From the NCBI GenBank assembly GCA_030612305.1, contig JAUWOG010000021.1:1-12280 (forward strand): a stretch of DNA of 12,280 nt, read 5' to 3'. Both the position numbers and the translations under genes were made by a program. The notes beneath the pieces were generated by a model. The model ran no database searches and had not been told where the DNA came from. It saw nothing but the letters and a program-made list of their open reading frames with translations. The stretch is from Armatimonadota bacterium. GTDB lineage: Bacteria; Armatimonadota; Zipacnadia; Zipacnadales; UBA11051. Positions 1-6,900 of this stretch are shown piece by piece. Position 1 is the first letter of the stretch, and the number at the start of each line of letters is the position of its first letter.

Positions 1-266
1 GTGGAGACGTTGCAGACGCGGCGGATTTGTGTCGCCAGACGGAGCAGTTGGGGAGACAGAGGGGGCTCGTTGATAAGCCGGGCGGGATAGCAGTGGCCAT
101 GCGTCCCCGCTCTGGGCAGGCGGACGTGCGGGCGGTTGATGGAGTTCTCCGGGTCGGCGCCCTGCCGGCCCGAGACACCCTCGGGAGCGATCGTCATGCC
201 GACCAGTCCGACCGCGATGAGGACCGCCACCTGCACGGCGGTAACCCGCTTTGGGGTGGCCTTCAT
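1..266 (-). CDS. Secreted or membrane-anchored protein of unknown function (3' part outside window)
   Basis: Open frame from an ATG at 266 to the window edge; 88 codons are visible. The N-terminus has basic residues (MKATPKR) followed by a hydrophobic stretch at about residues 9-27 (VTAVQVAVLIAVGLVGMTIA), which reads as a signal peptide or anchor. The visible remainder is Pro/Arg-rich and ends in a segment with LSPQLLRLATQIRRVC. It begins only 10 bp after the skp stop with a weak G-rich ribosome site, so it is probably co-transcribed with skp and exported. I do not recognise the family. The pattern of a short exported head followed by 'YP...P.LLR.l' faintly recalls DUF4159 proteins, but too little is present to name it. 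In related outer-membrane clusters lpxD often follows skp; this N-terminus does not look like LpxD. Confidence 0.6.
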   Translation of the reverse strand, partial: MKATPKRVTAVQVAVLIAVGLVGMTIAPEGVSGRQGADPENSINRPHVRLPRAGTHGHCYPARLINEPPLSPQLLRLATQIRRVCNVS

Positions 267-276
267 AGCGCCCCGC

Positions 277-1026
277 TCAGCCCCCTGCCGGCTTGTTGAG
301 CCTGTCTATGATGGTCTGTGTGAGGTCTGCTACGCGCGAGCTGGAATAGAAAACCATGGCGCTGTCAAGCACCAGGTCGTAGTTCTGGTCTTCGGCGACT
401 TCGATGATGATGTCGCGGACACTGTTGACGAGCTCTCCCTGAACGTCCGCGCGTTTTCCGATGTACTCCTTCTCGATTTCGACAGCTCGCCTGGCGATGT
501 CGGCGCGGCGACCGTCCCGCGTTTCAGCCAGGGAGTTGAACTGATCGCTCTCCTCGGCGGTGCGATCTGTCTTGGCCTGCAGGTCGAGGAACAACTTCTC
601 TTTCTGGTCCGAGACCTTGCGCAGCTCTTCCTCGCGGTTCCGCTGTGCTTCGGTCCATTTGGCGGGCGGCGTCTTCAGCAGTTCAGCCACCTCATCGAAA
701 TCCTTCTGGCTGAGGAACGTGTAGTTCTTCAACCGCTCGATGTACATGCTGCGTGCCTGTGCCCACTCTCGCAGTTCATTCTGTTTGGCGATGAGTTCCT
801 GGTAGTCCTCGCTGACGGCGTCGAGGTCAACTATGGCGATCTTGGAGGGTCCGGTGGCTGGCTTGTCAGGCTTTGCCGCGGCCTCTGGTGCAGGCGTGGC
901 CGGCTTGTCAGCGGGCGTGGCCGGCTTCTCAGTGTCCTGGGCGACAACGCCGTGCGTGGATACCAAGAGCAAGAACAATAACAGGACTGCGATGATGCCT
1001 TTGGCGCATCGAGTGTCTCTCGCCAT
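277..1026 (-). CDS. skp: Periplasmic chaperone, OmpH/Skp family
   Basis: 249 aa. Skp/OmpH proteins are periplasmic holdase chaperones that carry unfolded outer-membrane proteins to the Bam complex. Residues 1-30 are a signal peptide (hydrophobic core at about 10-24, likely cleavage after VVA or VVAQ). Residues 31-60 form an Ala/Pro/Lys linker with repeated KPAT units. The conserved OmpH start (KIAIVDLDAV) follows, then a long charged helical region rich in Glu, Lys, Arg and Gln (about 70-215) expected to form the coiled-coil tentacles. The end is the typical YDLVLDSAMVFYSSSRVADLT...I motif. At 249 aa it is longer than E. coli Skp (161 aa), through the linker and longer helices. An upstream in-frame TTG at 1044 would add six residues, but AGGGG at 1034-1038 lies 7 nt before the ATG at 1026, so that start is preferred. 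It lies downstream of bamA, a common arrangement. Confidence 0.9.
   Translation of the reverse strand: MARDTRCAKGIIAVLLLFLLLVSTHGVVAQDTEKPATPADKPATPAPEAAAKPDKPATGPSKIAIVDLDAVSEDYQELIAKQNELREWAQARSMYIERLKNYTFLSQKDFDEVAELLKTPPAKWTEAQRNREEELRKVSDQKEKLFLDLQAKTDRTAEESDQFNSLAETRDGRRADIARRAVEIEKEYIGKRADVQGELVNSVRDIIIEVAEDQNYDLVLDSAMVFYSSSRVADLTQTIIDRLNKPAGG
854..932 (-). repeat. Short in-gene repeat encoding DKPAT/EKPAT units of the Skp linker
   Basis: Three near-identical 16-bp copies begin at 854, 896 and 917 on the plus strand (gtggcyggcttstcag, spacings 42 and 21 bp, both multiples of 21). On the coding strand they give (D/E)KPAT units in the linker between the signal peptide and the chaperone domain. 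The period keeps the frame, so copy number could change without breaking the gene. Confidence 0.65.
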
Positions 1027-1033
1027 GAGGCTA

Positions 1034-1038
1034 CCCCT
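1034..1038 (-). promoter_or_regulatory. Ribosome binding site that sets the skp start
   Basis: AGGGG on the minus strand, 7 nt before the ATG at 1026. Starting at the upstream TTG (1044) would place this site inside the coding region, so it favours the shorter protein. Confidence 0.6.
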
Positions 1039-1129
1039 TTTCAATATGCCTGTGGTGGCTGATGAGTGAGCTGCTGGAGCCGGGCACCGACCCTCGTGTG
1101 TTGTGTCTGTGCACGCTTGCTCGGTGTAT

Positions 1130-1157
1130 TGAGACAGACCAGGGCGTCGCCGGTTGC
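1130..1157 (-). promoter_or_regulatory. Candidate ECF-sigma promoter upstream of skp
   Basis: On the minus strand, GCAACC (1157-1152), a 16-bp spacer, then GTCTCA (1135-1130). The AACC and GTC cores at this spacing match the general form of ECF promoters. The same arrangement, including the CT just before GTCT, occurs upstream of the ECF sigma gene at 3886-3913. The predicted transcript would start near 1123, about 100 nt before the skp ATG. The rest of the 235-bp gap (1027-1261) holds no gene that I can support. It does contain an inverted repeat CATCCGG/CCGGATG (1157-1179) abutting the -35 element. Confidence 0.45.
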
Positions 1158-1261
1158 ATCCGGACGGGTGTGCCGGATGGGTCAGCGCACCATCTCGCCG
1201 TGAGGCCGGGAATGCGAACGCGGCGGGGATAGAGGCGCCTGCATCTCATACCATCCGGTAA

Positions 1262-3172
1262 TCAGAACATGTGCCCGAAGCTGAAGTGGGCCTGGCTGCC
1301 GTCATCGCCGAAACCAAAGTCGAGGCGAATTGGGCCTATCGGCGTCACGACACGCAGGCCAATCCCGACGCCGATGTGGGCACTGAAGCTATCGTCCTCG
1401 GCGGGGATGCTGAAGCCGGGGACTACGGTCGGGAACTCGCCCCCAAAGGCACTGCCGACATCTACGAATCCGACAACAGAGAGCTTGTCACTTATGCCTC
1501 GGCGGTATTCGACATTCAGCAGCACGAGGTCCTCTCCCCGGAAGCGGTCGTCCTCGTAGCCACGGAGGGTGTTTGCCCCACCTACTACAAATGACTCAAA
1601 CAGTGGAATGTCGCCGAAGGAAGTCCCGAGCATCAGGCGGGCGGCCAGCACATCGCGGCGGCCCATCTTCTTGTAGATGCGCTGCTCGGCAGTGATCTTC
1701 TGGAAGCTGACTTCGCCGCCGAGGACATCGCCGGCGTACTCGACAGCTATCTCCCGGTAGCCACCTGACGTGGGGTTTGTGCGGATGTCACGGGTATCAA
1801 CGGAGTGGCCGACGGTGAAGCTGGCGAGAGTGCCGCCCGGGTGAAGAGGTGCAGCGACGAGGATCGGGCTGGACAGGTCCCCGGGGCCGGGATCGTCGGT
1901 GAGCGATCCGGGATCGAAGGTGTCGTAGCCGCTGGACATGTCCTCGCCGAGGTTGACGCGCGACCAACTGCCACCGGAGGCGTCGCCGCCGCTGCCAGGC
2001 GTGTACGGGCCGCTGCCGATGATGCGCGTGCCTTGCAGATAGCTGCTGGACACTTTCTCGCTGCGGAAGCCGAGGCTCATGCGCGACGTACGCGACATGG
2101 GCATTCCGACGGAGAAGTTGAAGCCCTTGCGGCGCTCGTCGAAGATGTCTTCAGAGGTGCTGATGGAGGTGCCGCCGACGAAGCGACGCTTTCTCTCTGT
2201 GTCAAAGACGCGCACTGAGAGCGAAGTCCCTTTGTGATCGAGGTATGGCTCGTAGAACTTCGCTTCATAGCTGGTGCGGCCGAACAGCTCCAGGTCGGCC
2301 GATACTCGTTCGGCCCTGCCTCGGAAGTTGTTCTCAGCGACGGAGAGGACGAGTACGAAGTCGTCGAGATTGCTGTATCCGACGGCAACGGAGGCCTGTC
2401 CCGTACGTTTCTCTTCGACCTGGAGGGCGACGATAACGCCGCGTTCAGGGTCCTCGACGCCGGGGCGGATGTCGGTGCTTACGTTCTCGAATATGCCGAT
2501 GTTGAATATCCTGCGGGCCTGGGCCACAACATCCTGTTCTTTGAATAGCTGGCCGGGCTCGAGGTCTATCTCGCGCTTCACCACGATTTCTTTGGTGCGG
2601 ACAAGGCCCTCGACAATGACATCCTCGATGCGCGCCTCCTCGATGACGAACGTGATGACGCCGAACTTGCCGACCCGCGCGTCCGAGACATGGGCGAGGT
2701 ATCCATGCTGGGAATAGAAGTCCTCGATCCGTCTGACATCCCGGCGGATGGCTGCATCGTCTATGACGTGACCGTCACGGATGAATATGGCTTCGCGGAG
2801 TTGGTCATCAGTGATGACAGTGTTGCCTACAAGCAGGACCTTGCTGACGCGCTTCTTTTCGACCACGGTTATGACGACGGCTACACCTTTCTCGGCCTTC
2901 TTGACACCGATGGTGACTTCGTCGAAATAGCCGAGTTTATTGATCTTGGCTATTGCCGCAACTCTGGCCTGTGCTGTGAGCGGCGAGCCGATCTTGAGGA
3001 TGTCGGAGACCTCCTCGATGATGGCCTCCTGCGATATGTAGTCGTTGCCTTCCACACAGACTTCAGCGATGAGGGGTTCATTCTGGGCAAGGCAGGTAGC
3101 GGCAAGGCCAAGCCCCAGGCAAAGGCTCAGCACTGCCGCCCAAGACATGCTACGCGTCGGGATACGACTCAT
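1262..3172 (-). CDS. bamA: Outer-membrane protein assembly factor BamA (Omp85 family)
   Basis: 636 aa from the preferred start. BamA is the central Omp85 protein that folds and inserts beta-barrel proteins into the outer membrane. A signal peptide covers about residues 1-29 (core AAVLSLCLGLGLAATCLA). Three POTRA domains follow at about 34-107, 108-180 and 181-256, each with the V.G....... and Y/F-x-x-V pattern (VEGNDYIS, VGNTVITD, VEGLVRTK). The 16-strand barrel occupies about 258-636, with the conserved DTRDIRTNPTSGG segment, the LRGY version of the VRGF/Y lid motif at 536-539, and a terminal Phe as in the beta-signal. E. coli BamA has five POTRA domains; three is seen in some other diderm phyla. 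A Gly/Ser/Asp/Pro-rich insertion at about 379-446 is probably a surface loop. In-frame ATGs at 3208 and 3178 exist, but GGGAG at 3181-3185 sits 8 nt before the ATG at 3172. It lies 67 bp downstream of the ECF sigma gene. Confidence 0.95.
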   Translation of the reverse strand: MSRIPTRSMSWAAVLSLCLGLGLAATCLAQNEPLIAEVCVEGNDYISQEAIIEEVSDILKIGSPLTAQARVAAIAKINKLGYFDEVTIGVKKAEKGVAVVITVVEKKRVSKVLLVGNTVITDDQLREAIFIRDGHVIDDAAIRRDVRRIEDFYSQHGYLAHVSDARVGKFGVITFVIEEARIEDVIVEGLVRTKEIVVKREIDLEPGQLFKEQDVVAQARRIFNIGIFENVSTDIRPGVEDPERGVIVALQVEEKRTGQASVAVGYSNLDDFVLVLSVAENNFRGRAERVSADLELFGRTSYEAKFYEPYLDHKGTSLSVRVFDTERKRRFVGGTSISTSEDIFDERRKGFNFSVGMPMSRTSRMSLGFRSEKVSSSYLQGTRIIGSGPYTPGSGGDASGGSWSRVNLGEDMSSGYDTFDPGSLTDDPGPGDLSSPILVAAPLHPGGTLASFTVGHSVDTRDIRTNPTSGGYREIAVEYAGDVLGGEVSFQKITAEQRIYKKMGRRDVLAARLMLGTSFGDIPLFESFVVGGANTLRGYEDDRFRGEDLVLLNVEYRRGISDKLSVVGFVDVGSAFGGEFPTVVPGFSIPAEDDSFSAHIGVGIGLRVVTPIGPIRLDFGFGDDGSQAHFSFGHMF

Positions 3173-3180
3173 GTCCATCA

Positions 3181-3185
3181 CTCCC
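3181..3185 (-). promoter_or_regulatory. Ribosome binding site that sets the bamA start
   Basis: GGGAG on the minus strand is 8 nt before the ATG at 3172 and only 2 nt before the alternative ATG at 3178. It would lie inside the gene if the ATG at 3208 were used. The start at 3172 also gives the more ordinary signal peptide (MSRIPTRSMSW...). Confidence 0.55.
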
Positions 3186-3239
3186 ACAAGTTGATGCGAA
3201 GTCGGCATGAAAACTCATCGTCGGCACCGTGCAAGGCAT

Positions 3240-3821
3240 TCAGCGTCGCCCGGCCGCGTCAGGATTGCTGTAGAGATAGGCTTCAAGTCGCTCGCGCAAC
3301 ACTGAACGCGCGCGAAACAAACGAGACTTGACTGCCTGGAGACTGCAGCCAAGTATCTCCGCCATCTCATTATACGAGAAGCCCTGATAGTCGCGCAACA
3401 CTATTACCTCTCGGTAGTCGTGCCGCAGGCGGCTGACGGCGTCGGCGAGGAACTGGCGCAACTCACGGTTTTCGGCGAGCCGCACGGGCGCCATGCTGTT
3501 GTCATCTATCTGCAGGTACAGTTCGTTTTCTTCGTTGGTGTCGAGGGGAGCATCGAGAGATGCGGCTTCAGTGCGGCTGATGCGCCCTTGGCGTTCGAGA
3601 CGGTTCTTGGTCAGGTTCACGGCAATTCGGTAGAGCCACGTATAGACCTGCGCTTCGCCACGGAAGGCATCCCATGCACGGTACGCGTTGACGAACGTGT
3701 CCTGGGTGAGGTCAGCCGCCTCCTCGGAATCGTTGATGAGGCGGTAGATGACGTTGTACACCCGCTCATAGTTGTCGGCGGTTATCCGCCGGAATTTTTC
3801 CCGCTTGTTCTGCTCATTCAC
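3240..3821 (-). CDS. ECF-family RNA polymerase sigma factor (RpoE/SigW-like)
   Basis: 193 aa, normal ECF size. Sigma region 2 is at about residues 15-78, with DLTQDTFVNAYRAW for core binding and -10 recognition (37-50) and YTWLYRIAVNLTKNRLER. Region 4 is at about 118-175, with DYREVIVLRDYQGFSYNEMAEILGCSLQAVKSRLFRAR, a clear helix-turn-helix for -35 recognition. There are no region 1.1 or region 3 domains and no C-terminal extension that could be an internal regulator. The start is a GTG at 3821; the codon just before it is an in-frame TGA, so no longer reading is possible. The ribosome site is weak. It sits 120 bp after tamB and 67 bp before bamA. No zinc-type or membrane anti-sigma gene is adjacent. 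By position it probably controls envelope biogenesis, including itself, as sigma-E does in E. coli; that role is inference. Confidence 0.93.
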   Translation of the reverse strand: MNEQNKREKFRRITADNYERVYNVIYRLINDSEEAADLTQDTFVNAYRAWDAFRGEAQVYTWLYRIAVNLTKNRLERQGRISRTEAASLDAPLDTNEENELYLQIDDNSMAPVRLAENRELRQFLADAVSRLRHDYREVIVLRDYQGFSYNEMAEILGCSLQAVKSRLFRARSVLRERLEAYLYSNPDAAGRR

Positions 3822-3885
3822 TCAGCATTCACGTCCGCTGCGTCCTATCGGGCATCTGCAGGCAAGCGAGGGCGTGAACGTGCTG

Positions 3886-3913
3886 TTAGACAGGCTGCGG
3901 TCTTTTGGGTTGC
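3886..3913 (-). promoter_or_regulatory. Candidate ECF-type promoter upstream of the sigma gene (autoregulation)
   Basis: In the 120-bp gap between tamB and the sigma gene, the minus strand reads GCAACC (3913-3908), 16 bp, GTCTAA (3891-3886). This matches the element at 1130-1157 upstream of skp. Transcription would start near 3880, giving a leader of about 58 nt. ECF sigma factors often transcribe their own gene, which fits the location. The assignment to this sigma factor is inferred. Confidence 0.45.
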
Positions 3914-3941
3914 GCGCTTGCCGTGGCCGGATGGTGCTTGG

Positions 3942-6900
3942 TCAGAAGTCCCAGGCCCTTTCGACCTGGATCTTGCTGCGATTCAGTTCGTCGGCGGTAT
4001 AAGAGAGGCGGAGGCTTGGTCCGAACTCGTAGGAAACGGTGATGTCATATTCCTCATCGCCTGAGCCGAATGCCGTACGGTATGAGACGAGCAAGTCGTC
4101 CATTATGTATTTGCCGATGCGTATCTCGACCGGCTGGTTGAAAGTGAAGTTGACGCTGAACTCGGAGAGGCCGAGACTGCGTCGGATTTCCTGTTCGATG
4201 GGCATGAAGACGGCAGTCCTGAAGCCGAGGGCGAGGGCGGAGATGAACTGGCGCGAGACCATCTGCCCGGCGCTGTCAAAGCCGGTGCTGCCCGAGCTGA
4301 TGGCGCCACCGAAGGGGGCAGTGCCGAGCAGCGCGTATATCTGCTCCTCCGCAAGCGGAGGCGTAGATGAGACTCTGATGTCTATCTGCTCGGACAGTGT
4401 GCCGTCAATGACAAGTCTGATGGTCACTCTGCCGATGTCGCGGCCATTGATGCCGGCCGACTGCAGGACCGTTTCCGCCCGACCCCAGACCCGGCCGGTC
4501 AGCACAAGTTCAACCGGGTCATAGTGAAGTGCAGTGCGCTTTGGTGCTATCTTATAGTCCACGCCGAGTGACTCTATAGTGGCAAAGCCGCCAGGCATCT
4601 GCGTTCGGCCTCTCTGCGCCTGCACAAGACCTGTGATGACGGGCTTCTGTGGTGTGCCGGTCAGGTGTGCCAGCTTCCTGCTGGGCTCAAGTGGCGCGGA
4701 GACACCGGGGGCGTAGATCGTCATGGCGGGACCGAGTGCGAGGGTGACGTCAAACTGTGGCTTGGGGCTGCTCGAATCAAGGGCGTAGAGAGCCTTCTTC
4801 TCCGGCGCTGCGACCAGAGGGATGCTGACACGCCCGTGAGCGACAGTCCACTTGCCGGTCACGTGTGTGGGCTCGCCCCCACCCGGGCCGTTGAAGTTGA
4901 TTGTGCCGTCCACCATCGCGTCGAGCAGGCCTTTGACAACAATGTTGCTGTTGTCGGCCACCAGAGCCATTTGGGTTCTGTTGCCGGCCAGGTCCGCGGG
5001 CTCGAACGTCGCAAGTTGCGCGTACCCGTCGAGGAAGATCGAGCCCTTGCCGAAGCGGCCGCCCAGGTGCTCAATAGTCAGTTCGGGCGGCTGCTCACCC
5101 CCGCCCCGCAGCGCTATCGTGCCCCCCAGACCGTGAATGTAGCCACCCTTGGCGAACTGCTGGCTCTCCGCTGCGACGGTGGCAGTCAGGTCGTATATGT
5201 TCTCGTGCAGGCGCTCGACGGCGAGTTCCTTGAACTCCACTTTGCCATCGAGAGAAACAGTGGTGCTGTCCCAGACAGCCTGCGCCTGGTTGACTTTCAC
5301 CGTGTTGCTGTCCGTGCCGCCGTCGAAAGCGACATCCAGGGCAATATCGTGCAGAGGCTTCTTAGAGCCGGAAAGTGCCACCGAGCCGGCCTCCACGCAC
5401 AGGGAACCGGCCAGTGACGGCGCCTGCGGAGTACCGGTGATCTTCATAGTGCTGTTGACCAGACCGGAGACCTTCATCTTCGCCCACATCTCGGTTGCAT
5501 CGGTGCCGCCCCGCTTGGCCTTGTGTTGCACGTACTCGTTGATGAGGACAGGTACGAGCGCCAGCTCCATCTCTTCAGCTCTCGCCTGCAGTTCCATCGG
5601 TTTGTCCGGAATAAGGCCCACCGTCTCCCAGGAGAACGGTAGCGTGCCGTCAACGACCAGCTCCTGTTCGCAGTGTTTTATCACCAGTGTGTCTATGTCG
5701 AGTTTGCCTTCCTCGATGGAGATGATGGGAGCCGTGAGGACATCAATCGCGATGCCGGCAACTCCCGGCCCAAGGACATCCACGCTGGCCATGACCTGCG
5801 GCTGTCTGGTCTGCCCGCGGGCGGCCACGGTGAAGCCCAATTCCCCGGTCAGATCAGTGTCCAGCGGCAGCCACCTGGCGTAGTTGGCCAGCTCGATGCC
5901 CGAGCCTTCGATGAGCATTCTCACCGCCCCATCGAACTCCACATCCCCGCTTGCGGTAATGAGCGCATCGCCCTGCGTGGCTTCAAGGTCGAGGTCGTAT
6001 ATGCCCTCGCGAATGGCGACGGCCTTGGCCTGAACATCCGGAATGCGCACTCCGTCAAACACGACCTCGGTCAGCGTTACGGTGGCCGTCGTGTCAGGCT
6101 CCTGGAGAGTGCCCTGAACGTAGAAGCGGCTCGTCAACTGCCCGTTGAGCCGCAGAGAGGCGGCCTGGATGCTGCGCAGCAAGCCGCGTCGCTTCTCCGG
6201 GTCCATCTCTTCAGAGGTCGCCGCGGCCACGAGCGGCCGGGTTATGCCGAGCAACTCCGAGACGCTGCCGTCGCTGATGGTGAGGTCGGCGATGATCTCC
6301 TGGCTCTCGGCGTCGTAGAACCCCGTACCGGCAAGCTTGCCCTCGCCCACCGCGCAATCCAGGTGCTCGAGTCTGACTACGTTGTGGGCGAGAGTGACCT
6401 CAGCTTCGAGGTCCTCAACCGTCTCGTTGTCAATGCTGATCTTCTTGGCGACAAGCAACCCCCGCCCAGTAAGTGCGTCAAGAGGCCCCTCGACTCTGGC
6501 GACGGGTATGTGCAACAGGCCGGACATGTCCATGCCATAGCGGCGGAGGTGATGGATGCCCTCGAGGTAGATGTCGGTGGCAGAGAGGCGTGCGGAAAGG
6601 ACGGGCGGCTCGCTGAATTCGATTGTGCCATGGACATGTAGCTCTGCCCCTTGAGCGTGCACGATGGCATCCTCTACCGCCAGGACATTGTCCGCGAACT
6701 TGAAGGGGACTTCCGCCTCGGTTATGTCGGCGGTGGAGGTCAGGGCATTAGCGACGCGGGCGGTGCCGGATATGACCGGAGCCTTCACCGTCCCGCTGAA
6801 CATGCCGCTTACCTCGGCGAGGCCGTCAATGCCGTCGTAGTCCGACTCGAGCAGCTCGGCAACCTCGGCAAGCTGGACGCCGGCGATGTCAAAGCTGCCG

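Noticed and set aside
1157..1179. CATCCGG/CCGGATG stem-loop as an intrinsic terminator of bamA
   Set aside because: No T-run follows on the minus strand, and the repeat abuts a promoter-like element, so an operator role is more plausible.
1031..1249. Small minus-strand frame in the bamA-skp gap
   Set aside because: 72 codons, Arg/Ser-rich, no ribosome site, and it overlaps the candidate skp promoter and ribosome site; it looks like chance.
2690..3331. Plus-strand frame (213 codons) across the bamA start and the end of the sigma gene
   Set aside because: It spans two well-supported genes in antisense and shows no motif or start signal.
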